In this document: positions 1-11,575 of the stretch, piece after piece | How positions within the stretch are numbered: position 1 is the first letter of the stretch | Layout of the letters: the number at the start of each line of letters is the position of its first letter | Assembly: GCF_008728515.1 (NCBI RefSeq) | Contig: NC_044983.1 | Coordinates: forward strand, 124,863,139 to 124,927,138 | Direction of reading: 5' to 3' | From: Papio anubis | Taxonomy: Eukaryota; Chordata; Mammalia; Primates; Cercopithecidae | DNA: 64,000 bases | Notes under the pieces: generated by a model | Told to the model about the DNA's origin: nothing | Seen by the model: only the letters and a program-made list of their open reading frames with translations | The model's database searches: none | Program-made: the position numbers and the translations under genes

Positions 1-60
1 TGTCTGGCTTCTGGGAGAATTCACCACATTAAATGAAAGGACACAGGCCTTTCATTAACC

Positions 61-112
61 ACTTAGTTATGCATCTTAAAGAATTAGAAAAGCAAGAGCA
101 AAGCACACCGAA
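61..112 (+). repeat. L1 ORF2-derived patch inside the L1 5' UTR
   Basis: About 50 bases match the ORF2 segment at 3063-3113 of the same element at roughly 90% by eye; both contain atgcatcttaaaga and agaaaagcaagagca. The bases on either side (1-60 and 113 onward) do not continue the ORF2 match, so this is a short displaced copy. Template switching, gene conversion or a micro-insertion could explain it. Confidence 0.7.
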
Positions 113-443
113 AATCAGCTTTGCCGCCAGCTGACTGTAAAGCCCCAGGGTTTAACAAACACAGACAGTAGCCAGGGAGTGGGTACAACAGGGGTGAAAT
201 CGAAATCTGTACTGGCATCCAGCACCGTCCTAGTGGTAGTAGCCACAGGGGTGCTTGTGTCACTAAACACCCAAGACCTACTGGCTCATAAAAGAGAGAG
301 AGAGAGACTCCACTTATCTGGGAGGAAGTAAGGAAGGATAATAAGAGTCTCTGCCTGGTAATACAGAGAATTCTTCCAGATTGTGTTTAAGACCATCAAG
401 GTGGTACATCCGTGAGTCTGCAAGAACCACCGTGTTTCTGAGG

Positions 444-625
444 TTGGGATGCCTACTAAAAGAGAAACAGCTTAGATCACTACTCCCAAGTTCACTGGAA
501 AATCTGGAAAGCCTTCCCAAGAAGGACAGGTACAGACAAGGGTTGGGGTGCCTGCTAAAAGAGATACAACTTAGATCACAGCACCCAAGTCCACTGGAAA
601 ATTTGGGACAGGTACAAACAAGTCC
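444..625 (+). repeat. Imperfect tandem duplication in L1 5' UTR
   Basis: Two diverged copies of a roughly 99-base unit lie head to tail: 444-542 and 543-625. Both begin ttggg(a/g)tgcct(a/g)ctaaaa and share the blocks cttagatcac and cactggaaaat. The second copy lacks about 15 bases near its end. The translated frame shows the repeat as LGCLLKE...LENL twice, but this is 5' UTR and not a coding gene. Confidence 0.85.
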
Positions 626-710
626 AGATTGAGAAGACTACAATACATACCTAACTCTTCAATACCCGACACAAAGAACACCAACAAGCATCAAGACCAC
701 CCAGGAAAAC

Positions 711-1701
711 ACAACCTCATCAAATGAACTTTAAATAAGGCACCAGGCACCAGTCCCGGAGAAACAGAGATATGTGACCTTTCAGACAGAGAATTCAACA
801 TAGTTATTTGTTTCTCTGAACTCAAAAGAAATTCAAGATTACACAGAGAAGGAAATCAGAATTATATTGGCTAAATTTAACGAAGAGATTTAAATAAGTT
901 TCAAAAAACAAAGAGAAATTCTGGAGCTGAAAAATGCAATTGGTACATAAGCAGAATACATATCAAAAAATAATGAATAAATTTTAAAAATACATTTTAA
1001 ACATGTTTGTAAATGCAGTTGGCATAATGAAGAATGCCACAGCATCTCTTAATACCAGAATTGATCAGGCAGAAGAAAGAATCAGTGAGTTCGAAGACAG
1101 CCTATTTGAAAATACACAGAGAAGACTAAAAATAAAAAAGAGTTAGGCATGTCTACAAGATTTAGAAAATAGCCACAAAAGGGCAAATCTAAGAGCTACG
1201 GGCCTTAAAGAAGAGGTAGAGAAAGAGATAGGCATAGAAAATTTATTCAAAGAAATGACAGAGAACTTCTCAAACCTACAGAAAGATATCAATATCCAAG
1301 TACAAGAAGGTTACAGAACACCAAGCAGATTTAACAAAGAAGACTACCTTAAGACATTTAATAATCAAACAGCCAAACATCAAGGTAAAAAAGGATTCTA
1401 AAAGCAGCAAGAGAAAAGAAACAAATATACAATGGAGCTCATCCAATATATCTGGTAGCAAATTTTTCTGTGGAAATCTTGCAGGCCAGGAAAAAGTGGT
1501 ACGACACATTTAAAGTACTGAGAGGAAAAAAAACTTTTACTCTAGAATAGTATATCCCAGGAAAATATTCTTCAAACATGAAGGAGGAATGGATTTTCCC
1601 AGACAAACAAAAGCTGAGGGACTTCCCAGACAACCAACACCAGACTTACCTTACAAGAAATGCTAAAGGGAGCCCTTCAACCATAAAGAAAAGAATTTTA
1701 A
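711..1701 (+). pseudogene. L1 ORF1 (ORF1p, RNA-binding protein), decayed
   Basis: ORF1p is the trimeric RNA-binding chaperone of the L1 ribonucleoprotein. The expected start (ATG ACC TCA...) is ACA at 711-713, so the initiator is lost, and an extra T follows within ten codons and shifts the frame. Family-typical segments can be read in pieces: the coiled-coil part around 780-1140, the RRM part around 1160-1400, and the C-terminal domain around 1400-1690, where an LRDF-like stretch near 1615 recalls LREF. The ancestral TAA is at 1699-1701. About 330 codons fits the family length. The frame is broken repeatedly, for example by the stop in gagttaggc at 1140-1148. No product is expected. Confidence 0.85.
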
Positions 1702-2180
1702 TGAGCAATGACAAATCATTTGAAGGTACAAAAGTCATTGGTAATAGTAAGCACACAGAAAAACCTAGATTATTATAACACTATAACTGTGGTCTTAAGT
1801 AGAAACACTAAATGATGAACCAATCAAAAACAGTAACTACAACAATTTATCAAAACAGAGTAAAATAAGATATAAATAGAACAACAAAAAGTTAAAAAGT
1901 ATGGGAACAAAGTTAAAGCATAGAATCTTGATTAGTTTTATTTTTGCTTGTTTATCCAAACAGTGTTAAGTTGTCATTAGTTTAAAATAATGGGTTATAA
2001 GATAGCATTTGCAAACCTCATGATAACCTCAAATTTAAAAATATACAATGGACATGCCAAAAATAAAAAGCAAGAAACTAAACCATGTCACAAGGGAAAA
2101 TCACCTTCACTAAAAGGAAGACAGGAAGAAAGAAAAGAAGGAAAGGAATGTCACAACGCAACCAGAAAACAAATAACAAA

Positions 2181-5100
2181 ATGGCAGGAGTAGGTTCTTA
2201 CTTATCAATAACAACATTAAATGTAAATGGACTAAATTATTTCAAAAGATACAGAGTGGCTGAATGGGTTGATAAAACAAGACCCAATTATCTGTTGCCT
2301 ACAAGAAACACACTTCACTTACAAAAGATACATGTAGACTGAAAGTAAAGTAATGTAAAAAGATATGCCATGCCAATGGAAACCAAAAAATACCAGGAGT
2401 TGCTATACTTATATTAGACAAAATAGACTTCAAGACAAAAATTCTAAGAAAAGACAAAAAAAAAGTTACTATATAATGATAAACGGGCCAATTCAGCAAG
2501 ATGATATAAAAATTGTAAACATATGGACACCCAATAATGAAGCAATCAGATATATAAAGCAAATATTATTAGAGAGGAATATGCCCAAGTATAACAACAG
2601 CTGGAGACTTCAACAACCTACTTTCAGCATTGGACAGATCTTCCAGACAGAAAATAAACAAAGAAAAATTGGACTTCATCTGCACTACAGACCAAATAGA
2701 ACTAATAGATATTTACAGAACATTGGATCATTCTCAAGGATAGATGACATGTTATATTGCAAAACATCTTTAAACATTCAAAACATTTAAACAATATCAA
2801 CCATATTCTCTGACTGCAATGGAATAAAACTACAAATCAAGAACAAGAGAAATCTTGGAAACTATACAAATACACAGAAGTTAAACAATATGCTTCTAAA
2901 TGACCAGTAGGTCAATGAAGAAATTAAGAAGGAAATTTAAAAAATTCTTGAAACAAATTGTAATGGAAACACATTATAACAAAACCTATGGGATACAGCA
3001 AAAGCAGTACTAAGAGGGAAGTTTATAGCTGTAAGTACCTACATTTAAAAAGACTTTAAATAACTTAATTATGCATCTTAAAGACTTAGAAAAGCAAGAG
3101 CAGAGCAAACCCAAAAGTAGTAGAAGAAAATAAATAATAAAAATCAGAGAAGAAATAAATGAAATTGAAATAAAGAAAACAATACAAAGGATCAATGAAA
3201 AAAAAAAGCCTTTTGAAAACATAAACAAAATTGACAAATAGCTAGGCTAACTAAGAAAATAAGAGAAAAAAATCTAAATAAGTAAAATCAGGAATGAAAA
3301 AGGAGACATTACAACTAATACCACAAAAATTCACAGGATCATTACTGATTACTATGAGAAACCTTATGCCAATAAATGTGAAGATGTAGAAGAAATGAAA
3401 TATAACCTACCAAGATTGAACCAGGAAGAAATCCAAAACCTGAACAGGCTAATAATAAGCAACAAGATTGAAGCTATAATAAAAAGTCTCCCAGTAAAAA
3501 AAACCCAGAACCCAACTTCACTGCTGAATTCCACCATTTAAAGAAGAAGTAATAGCAATTCTACTCAAACTCTTTCAAAAGATAGAAGACGAGGAAGTAC
3601 ATTCAAACTCATTCAATAAGACTAGTATTACCCCAATACCAAAAGGAGACAAAGAACACCAAAAAAATAAATAAAACTACAGGCAAATATTTCTGATGAA
3701 TAGTTATGCAATAATCCTCAACAAAATACTTGCAAACTGAATTCAACAATACATGTAAAAGATCATTCATCACAAATGACCAAGTGAGATTTATCCCTAG
3801 GATGCAAGGGTGGTTCAATATGCACAAATCAACCAATGTGATATACTATAACAACAGAATGAAGGACAAAAACCATATGAACATTTCAATTGATGCAGAA
3901 AAGACATTTGATAATATTTAACATCCTTTCATAGTAAAAACACTCAAATATACCTCAACATAATAAAAACCATATATGACAAACCCACAGCTAGTATCAT
4001 ACTAAATGGAAAAAATCTGAAAGCCTTTCTTTTAATATCTGGAACATGACAAGGATGCCCACATTCACCACTGTTAATCAACATAGTATGGGAAGTCCTA
4101 GCTAGTGCAATCAGACAAGAGAAAGAAATAGAGGACATCCAAATTGGAAAGGAAGAAGTCAAATTATCCTTGTTTGCAGATGATATGACCTTATATTTGG
4201 AATATCCTAAAAAACTGTAGCAAAAACCTATTAGAAATCATAAATTAGAAAAGTTGCAAGATACAAAATCAATACACAAAAATCAATAACATTTTCATAT
4301 GCCAACAGTGAATACTCTGAGAAAGAAATAAAAAAGTAATCCCATTTACAAAAACCACAAAAAATTAAATACCTAAAAATTAACTAAAGTGGTAAAAGAT
4401 CTGTATAATGAAGATTATAAAATGTTGATGAAAGAAATCAAAGAAGAGACCAAAAAATGAAAAGCTATTCCATGTTTATGCATTGGAAGAATCAATATTG
4501 TTGAAAATATCCATACTACTCAAAGTCATCTACAGATTCAATGCAATCCCTATCAAAATACCAAAGACATTCCTCACATCAATTAAGAAAAGCAATCCTA
4601 AAATTCATGTGGAATCATGAAAGTCCCTGAATAGCCCAGGCTATCTTAAAGAACGAAACCAGAGGAATCACATTACTTGACTTCAAATTGTACTACAGAG
4701 TTATAGTAATCAAAACAGCATAGTACTGGCATAAAAACAGACACACAGACCAATGAAACAGAATAGAGAATCAAAAACTAAATCCACACAGCTATGGTGA
4801 ACTCATTTTTAACAAAGAGGCCAAGAACATACACTGGGGAAAAGACATTCTCTTTAGGAAATGGTGCTGGGTAAAGTGGATATCCATATGCAGAAGAATG
4901 AAAGTAAACCCTTACCTATTGCCATATGTAAAAATCAAATAAAAATGCAATAAAGATTTAAATCTAAGACCTCAAAATATTAAACGACTACAGGAAAACT
5001 TCGAGGAAATGCTCCAGGACCTTGGAGTTGGCAAAGACTTCTTGAGTAGCACCCAACAAGCACAGGCAACCAAAGAAAATATGGACAAATTGAATCATAT

Positions 5101-5891
5101 CAAGTTAAAAAGCTTCTGCATAGCAAAGGAAACAATCAAAAAACTGAAAAGACAATCAACAGAATGGGAGAAAATATTTGCAAACTATCCATCTGACAAC
5201 AGATGAATACCCAGAATATATAAGGAGCTTTAACAACCCTATAGGAAAAAAATGTAATATTCCATTTTTAAAATGGGCAAAAGATTTGAATAGATATTTC
5301 TCAAAAGAAGACATACAAATGGCAAACAGTCATATAAAAAGGTACTCAACATTATTGATTGTCAGAGAAATACAAATCAAAACTACAATGAGATATCATC
5401 TTACGCCAGTTAAAATGTCTTCTATCCAAAAGACAGGCAATAAAAAATGCCAGTGAGGATGTGAGCAAAGGGAACCCTCATATACTATTAGTGGGAATGT
5501 AAATTAGTACAACCACCATGGAAAACCGTTTCAAGCTTCCTTAAAAAACTTGAAATACAGTTACCATATGATCCAGCATTCTCACTTCTGGGTTTATATC
5601 CAAAAGAAAGAACATCAACATATCAAAGAGATATCTGCATTCTCACAGTTGTTGCAATACTGTCCACAATATCCAAAATTTGGAAGCAACCTAAGTGTCC
5701 ATCAACAGATACATGGACAAAGAAAAATGTTCTACTTATATACAATGGAGTACTATTCAGCCACAAAAAAAATGAGATCCTATCATTTGTACAAACATGG
5801 ATAGAACCAGGGCTCATTATGCTAAGTGAAATAAACCAGAGGGAAACAGAAAGACAAATATCACATGTTCTCACTTATCTATAGGAGTTAA
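2181..5891 (+). pseudogene. L1 ORF2 (endonuclease/reverse transcriptase), decayed
   Basis: ORF2p nicks target DNA and reverse-transcribes L1 RNA. The start ATG GCA GGA at 2181 opens the apurinic endonuclease domain, with the motif LNVNGLN about 13 residues in. The frame slips near 2265-2275: QDPIICCLQETH, holding the catalytic Glu of the QETH motif, is readable only in the next frame. The reverse-transcriptase box FADD is intact at 4173-4184. The C-terminal region, including the KKLKRQSTEWEKIFANYPSD segment around 5140-5200, is also recognisable. The ancestral stop is TAA at 5889-5891. Stops and indels throughout rule out function. Length is close to the family norm of about 1,270 codons. Confidence 0.9.
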
Positions 5892-6407
5892 AATTTAAAA
5901 CTACTGAACTCATGGAGATAGAGAGTAGAAGAATGGTTACCAGAGGCTAAGAAGAGTAAGTTTGGGGATGGGGGGAAGTGGGGATGTTTAGTATGCACAC
6001 ACAAAAAAAGAAAGAATGAATAAGACCTGGTATTTGATAGCACACCAGGGTTACTATAGTCACTAATAATTTAATTGTACATTTTTAAATAACTAAGAGA
6101 ATAGTTGGATTGTTTTAACATAAAGGATAAATGCTTGACGCAATGGATACCCTATTTTATCCAATGTATCAAAACATCTAATGTACCCCATAAATATATA
6201 TACCTACTATACGCTCACAAAAAATAAATTTAAAACATTTAAAAAATATTAAAACAAAAATTTTTTGAATGTGCATTTGATGTAGATTTATGAGAGACAG
6301 ACTGAGATGTATAATAGCATTAGAATTTATCATGAATGCATGGAGGAATTTTGAGAGAGGGGTGACCCTATAAAGTCAGGACATTAGAAAATCTGTAAAG
6401 TATAACA

Positions 6408-7250
6408 GTAGTTAACCAGTATAGTGTGGACTCTGACTACATGAATTTGAATAGTGACTGGGGTAGGCAGCCTCTGTGATAGTCCCAGTGAGCCCCACCC
6501 TTTTAGAATTTATGCCTTTGTCCTCTCTTTCCGTCAAATAGAATGCAGCTAAGATGATAGGATGTCACTAGTGAGATTAGGTTACAAAAAGATTATGGTT
6601 TCTATCTTAGGTGTTATCTCTCTTTCTTTTTCTCTCTCTCACCTCTACTCCTCATGTGTGCACCTGCACGTCATAGTTTCTATTGCTCCTACCATCTTTT
6701 GCTCACTCTCTCTCAGATTACTAGCCCTGGGAAAAACTACTTGTAATCTCATGAGACTACACTGTAGAGACAGCCACATGTTCAGGAGCCAAGGTCCACT
6801 AAAAACCACATGAGAAAGCTTAGAATTGAATTCCCCAACTCCCACAGTCTAGCTTCCAGATGAAACTGCAGCGCAGCACAATAACTTCACTGCAACTGAT
6901 GAAAGACCTTGAACCAAAAGCACCAGCCAAGCTGTGCCCAGATTCTTCACCCACACATATAGTGTGATTATTAATGTTTGCTGTTTTAAGCTGCTAGATT
7001 TGGGGGTAATCTGTCATGTAGCCATGTATAAGTAATATATCTGCTATTCCATATTAGCCAGGTGGCCTTGGTCAAATTATTTAACTTTCTGGGCTTCAGT
7101 TTTGTCGTCTGTAAAATAAGTCCTTAAAAATATCTAACTCATAAGATTACCATGAATTATAAATGAGAAAATACATATAAACTATTAGAATAGTGCAGAG
7201 AACACATAAGTCTTCACTAAATATTAGCTATTGCCTTTATGATAAGTATT
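6408..7250 (+). repeat. MIR SINE, split by an MLT1 LTR
   Basis: The tRNA-derived head of a MIR (ccagtatagtg...gactctgactacatg) ends near 6450. The body resumes near 7042 with ccaggtggccttggtcaaat and continues to the ctaaatattagct 3' end near 7240. The two halves join in register with the MIR consensus, so the LTR between them is the later insertion. Confidence 0.8.
6451..7041 (+). mobile_element. MLT1-type LTR (ERVL-MaLR), solo
   Basis: The start reads tagtgactggggtaggcag, the common 5' end of MLT1 LTRs. The interior has the gtcactagtgagattaggttac block, and the 3' part reads gctgttttaagctgctag followed by ggggtaatctgtcatgtag, the MaLR signature. No internal retroviral sequence is attached, so this is a solo LTR. 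It lies within a MIR. Confidence 0.88.
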
Positions 7251-7864
7251 ATAACAGACATAGCATATGGTAGATAAGGTGACAACTAAGATAGGAGCTT
7301 ACTTGGGAACTGAAGAGTTGCACATGTAAAAGAATACCTAACTCAAAATGAATTAATAAATAAAGTAAATTGTCAAGTTAACAAAACTGAGGTCCAGATA
7401 GGGAACTTAAGGACAATTATTAAGGCCTCTAAATCCTTTTCCCTGCAATTTTCCAGACTCCTCCCTCTCTTGTCTTTCAGCTTGATCCTTAGACTGGCTT
7501 CCAACATACAGTCAAGCAAACTACAGTAATCTTAGTCTTCATGCACTCATAACACAAATCCAACAGAGCTTCTCTTCGCCCAGGGAATCCAGTGTTTCAC
7601 AGTGAGTGGGCCAACTTAGGTTGTAAAACTATACATGGACCTATCAATTTGACCATAAGAAAGTACATCATTCCTTGGATTAAATGTGTTTCTTGCAATC
7701 CATCACAATGTGAAGATGTTAAGGATATGGTATTATATCCCATGAGGTATCACTGTTGGAAATGTGAGTGTGGCCAGTCTCATTATAACACATGGTTACT
7801 GCTAATGGAGGAAAAATAGAATGGGTTACTATGGAGGAAATAATAATGTCACACACAAGAAGGT
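7251..7864. other. No feature recognised
   Basis: The only hint is a short antisense MIR-like stretch at about 7375-7430 (aaactgaggtccagatagg). The open frame at 7592-7819 (75 residues) has no recognised motif and sits between old repeats. I regard it as chance. Confidence 0.5.
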
Positions 7865-8095
7865 ATTTCAGTAGTCCAACTATGAGCTCAGATGACTTGC
7901 ACTAGGGAAATCAGTAGCAACGGGGGCAAAATAATCAATATGGCTAAGTGTCAGAGTTGAGAAGGAAGGTTTTAGAAACACAATAGAATTTGGTACCCAA
8001 ATGAATGGGGTAGCTGAGGGAGAAAAGAGATTTGAAGAATTCTAAGACCAGGAAAATGACAAGGAATTACACTTATGGAGCTAAAAGTCTCAGAA
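7865..8095 (-). repeat. L2 LINE fragment
   Basis: Antisense L2-like text: a worn version of the aataatccaggcgagagatgat block followed by the stretch resembling gtggagaagg and the later gggtagctgagggag. Divergence is high, so ends are approximate. Confidence 0.5.
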
Positions 8096-8153
8096 GGACA
8101 TGCAGATTAAAATAAAGAGTAATGCCACCAAGATGGAAAAATAGGAGTTCTCT

Positions 8154-8459
8154 GGCTGGACACTGTGGTTCATGCCTGTAATCCCAGCACTTTGGGATGC
8201 CTAGATGGGCAAATCACTTGAGGTCAGGAGTTCAAGACCGTCCTGGCCAACATGGTGAAACTTCGTCTCTGCTAAAAATACAAAAATTAGCTGAGCATGG
8301 TGGCAGGCGCCTGTAATCCCAGCTACCTGGGAGGCTGAGGCAAGGGAATTGCTTAAACTCAGGAGGTAGAGGTTGCAGTGAGCCAAGATTGTGCAACGGC
8401 ACTCCAGCCTGGGTGACAGAGCAAGACTCCATCTCAAAAAAATAAACAAATAAATAAAT
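8154..8459 (+). mobile_element. AluS (AluSx-like) SINE
   Basis: A full-length Alu with both arms, the central A-rich linker and a tail of aaataaataaataa type. Direct repeats flank it: aaaataggagttctct (8138-8153) and aaaataagagttatct (8460-8475), two mismatches in 16. It sits in the L1M 5' fragment. Confidence 0.96.
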
Positions 8460-9040
8460 AAAATAAGAGTTATCTGGCTTCATTCCCCCACACAGAAGTT
8501 CAACTAACAACTATCCATGGGCAAAAATACCACCATGAATATCTCAGAAATTGGGACTAAGGTTGAGATATCCTCTTCGACCACAGAACCAAGAAAATCC
8601 ATGATTGGACAGTAAGAGAAACAGTCCTCCTTGACCATGCTGCCCCTCCCCTAAGGTGTCACAGCACCACACAGAGAATTCCTTCCAAACCATGGTTTCT
8701 ATAGGAGGAAAAGTGAGTTAGAAGTAGGCATTCAGCTTCCTCACCATTTTGGGACCCTTCTGGGACCTTTCTCAGGAGGCTCACTCCTGAAATGTTTCAT
8801 GGGAAACATTGGGAGTACTGGCAGGGCTAGATCACCTGAGATCAGTTAGAAACAAAAAGCATGGGTGGCACTCACAGTACCCAGTGTACAAGTCTTGGTG
8901 GTTGCTCTGCATTCCAGCCAATGAAAGTGCCACACCAGAAAAGCTAGCGAACAGCATCACCCTGCAAGAAACATAGTCCATGGGTCTCCCAGGCACAAAT
9001 CCTCAGCCAGCTTTCTCATACAGCCTAGGTGCTCTCTTTA

Positions 9041-9250
9041 AGTCTTCCCCAGATTGAAAGACAACTGCAAGTCAGCAATTACCTGTGGAGATAACATCAG
9101 GCCCTGCCCAACTGTGGTGGCAAAGAGGTGATCCAATTAAATTTCAGTATTCACATTAAGTATTCCCCAAATCAGGAGGCAACTTCAGGGCAGCAATTAC
9201 TCATGGGAGGAGCCCAACTCTAACAGTGGAGAAGTGATCCAACTAAGCTT
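9041..9250 (+). repeat. Imperfect tandem duplication in L1M 5' UTR
   Basis: Two related units lie head to tail, 9041-9158 and 9159-9250. Each holds agt(c/a)ttcccc, then cagcaattac, then a gaagtgatccaa/gaggtgatccaa block. Gaps separate the copies, so the unit length varies between about 92 and 118 bases. Confidence 0.75.
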
Positions 9251-9255
9251 TTTCC

Positions 9256-10080
9256 CTGTTAAAATAAATAAAAAGGCAAAGCGTAATAATAGATTTTCTA
9301 GTACCTAAAACCACAATCTTGAGCAATTTCGAGCCTCCTGTATTTTCACTTCCTTTGGAAAGCACTTTCTCTTCTACTTGTTTTGTTTCCTTCTGAATTT
9401 TGATCCTGTTTTGATCCCAACTACTGTCTCCATTTGACAGAGAAGGATAACCCTAGTATAGAGAAGAAATAGGACTTTATAGAAGATGTGCAAGAGTTCT
9501 GTTCTTCAACCCACTTCTAAATGGAGAAGAGATTCCTGTGCATGTTGATAGAAGTCTTTTATTTTATCTATTATTCACCCCTAATCTAGAGGAGGATTTG
9601 AAAAACTAGTGGCCTGTGAGTACTTTCCATATGACAATGACGTATAATGCAAAGTGGAAGGCATTTCTAGGTGGGACTCAGGGGGTCTGAATTGTCTCAC
9701 AAAATTGTCTTCTGAAATAGACATGAATATATTCACATGTGACAAAAATGGAAACTGATGTTCAGCGATGTAAAATCACTTCCCACGTTTAAGACGGTAG
9801 TAACTGTTGGAATTATCTTCCTAATTCTGGTCTTTCTGATTTCAACGTCGACATTCTCCTGTTAAACCTTGCAGCATGGGAATAACATACATGGCTATTC
9901 ACTCCTTCATTCTCTTAATCCATCTGATACTGACACAAAAAGTTTTACCAACCTCAGGTACAATTATGACTGCTTGATCCCCCCACCTTGCCAGATTACC
10001 AAAAAGTCATTTCTTTTGAGATTCTAATTTTCCACTAAATTGCACTAAAACACAAAGTGTACACTGTCAAAAAGTGTCAT
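9256..10080. other. Mostly unrecognised, with an antisense MIR-like piece
   Basis: The stretch around 9745-9850 (gaaactgatgttcagcgatg, later aattctggtctttctg) resembles the antisense MIR core and tRNA-derived head. Nothing else is recognisable. Confidence 0.45.
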
Positions 10081-10640
10081 TCTTTCAAAATTACATTAGA
10101 GCAGGCAGAGTACTAACTTCCAACCTGCAGCTACTGGCATGACTTATCATTCTAGGTTGTTGTAATGGAATACAGGTCATCATGGCAATATTGTCTCATT
10201 AGTCAAGCTCCTTGCTCAGAGCACTACTATTCTTCAAAAGGGAATAATCTCACAACATAAGCCAAAAGAATTCCAGGCTGAGACTGGTGTTCAGTTTCAC
10301 CATCACATTAAGCTACTGTTCCCCGGAGTACAGCACTGTGTTGAGGTGGCTGGAAATGGAAGCAATTCTGACAGCACTCAAAGTAGGAGGCAACCAGTCC
10401 ACCTCCAAGGAAATCTAGATCCAGCCTATCAGCCTAGACTCTCTCATACCGAAGAATAATTTTATTTAAAGGTCTCATTGCCTTTGTCTGCACCTGGGTC
10501 ATCAGTCATTCCACCCAGCTTCACTCTGATAATTCTCTCTTAATTACAATCTCAGGAGAAAAGACAGTTTGTTGTCCCTTCTCTTTTAAAAAACCGCAAG
10601 ATCCTCATGTAAATGTATTCACCTCTTCTGCAGAGATTAA
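10081..10640. other. Non-repetitive block
   Basis: Complex sequence without recognised interspersed repeat, microsatellite or convincing open frame. It is one of the larger clean islands of the window, so it is a candidate for conserved non-coding DNA. This is inference only. Confidence 0.4.
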
Positions 10641-10834
10641 CATTGCATACCATTGATCTAGAGAGTGACACTCTTAATGAAGTTATAAAAGTTTGCTATA
10701 CACTATCTCAACACAATGGCTATTTTACTCTTGCTATATATTTGCATAATTAAGTGGCCCACTCAAATTACTCACAAGAAAGTCAGCTACTTTTGATTAA
10801 GATTTTAAAACAAACAAAAACCAACACTTTACTT

Positions 10835-11115
10835 TGATCAATAAACATTTAAATGATACCTATGGAACTTTACTTAGTATCAGACATTGAATACAATGAC
10901 CTGGTCTTGGCTTTCAGATCTCACAGAGTATTAAGTGGGTGAATAACTAGATCTCAGTGTAAGAAAACATAGTAAATGCTAGAAGAGAATAGTATGTGAA
11001 ATTCTATAGGATCACCCAAGAGAAAACAATTCATTTTATATTGGGAAAGGAGGGTAGGGGCAGTGGACAGAGAAGAGGCAACACTTAAACCAAGAGTTGA
11101 ACATTTCACCAAGTG
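10835..11115 (-). repeat. L2 LINE fragment
   Basis: Antisense L2 3' end: aataaacatttaaatgatacc followed by a degenerate form of the atacaatgacctggtcttgg stretch, then the cagtggacagagaagagg part. It matches the usual order of the reversed L2 tail. Confidence 0.6.
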
Positions 11116-11129
11116 TAGAAATCAGGACA

Positions 11130-11575
11130 AATATCTATTTTTTGCAAGGGCACGATAAGTTCAAGTCCAATTGTAATGATCTTTTGGATATATCAATTTG
11201 GCTAGCCTACATTCCTCCATTATTAAGTAAAACACTAATCTATGTGTTGCTGTGAAAGCATTTTGTAGATGTGATTAAAAACTGTAAGCAGTTGCCTTTA
11301 AGTAAGGAGATGATTTTAGATAATCTGGGTGGGCATAATTCAATTGGTTGAATGAAAATCAGTGTTCCGGCTTCCTTAAGAGAAAGAAAAATTCCACCTA
11401 TGGACAGAAGCTTCAGACTACGTCCAAAAGTTCCAGTCTTTCTTTTCTGATGACTTGCCCTACGGATTTCGGACTTGCCTAGCCAGTCCCTACAATCACA
11501 TGATCTAATTCATTGCAAAAAATCTTTTAATATTTATGTCCTACTGGTTCTGCTTCTCTGGTTGACCTGATTGGT
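11130..11575 (+). mobile_element. MLT1-type LTR (ERVL-MaLR)
   Basis: Typical MLT1 blocks in order: ttttgtagatgtgattaa, gataatctgggtgggcataa, gccctacggatttcggact, tgcctagccagtccctaca and the end ctactggttctgcttctctgg-like. It is directly followed by MaLR internal sequence, so it is the 5' LTR of a partial provirus-like copy. Confidence 0.8.

Larger units (their letters stand above)
1..6250 (+). mobile_element. Near-full-length old L1 LINE (L1PB/L1MA-like)
   Basis: A LINE-1 in sense orientation holding, in order, a GC-richer 5' UTR (about 1-710), a dead ORF1 (711-1701), a long inter-ORF spacer (1702-2180), a dead ORF2 (2181-5891) and a 3' UTR. The 3' end reads catgtaccccataaatatat-like (seen around 6180-6200), the form typical of L1PB and young L1MA subfamilies, and fades into an A-rich tail by about 6250. 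The element may begin upstream of the window, so no target-site duplication can be tested. Many stops and frameshifts mean it cannot be active. The subfamily is inferred from remembered consensus features. Confidence 0.93.
8110..9255 (+). mobile_element. L1M 5' UTR fragment, split by an Alu
   Basis: The sequence begins ccaccaagatggaaaaatag and, after the Alu, continues ccacacagaagttcaacta and acaactatccatg. These are the opening lines of old mammalian L1 (L1M) 5' ends. It runs through agagaaacagtcctccttga to about 9255 and then stops, with no ORF1 attached. A copy holding only the 5' end is unusual because L1 copies normally lose the 5' side. Confidence 0.7.

Noticed and set aside
2365..2790. 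141-codon open frame
   Set aside because: It is a shifted remnant of the L1 ORF2 endonuclease region (it contains IVNIWTPN).
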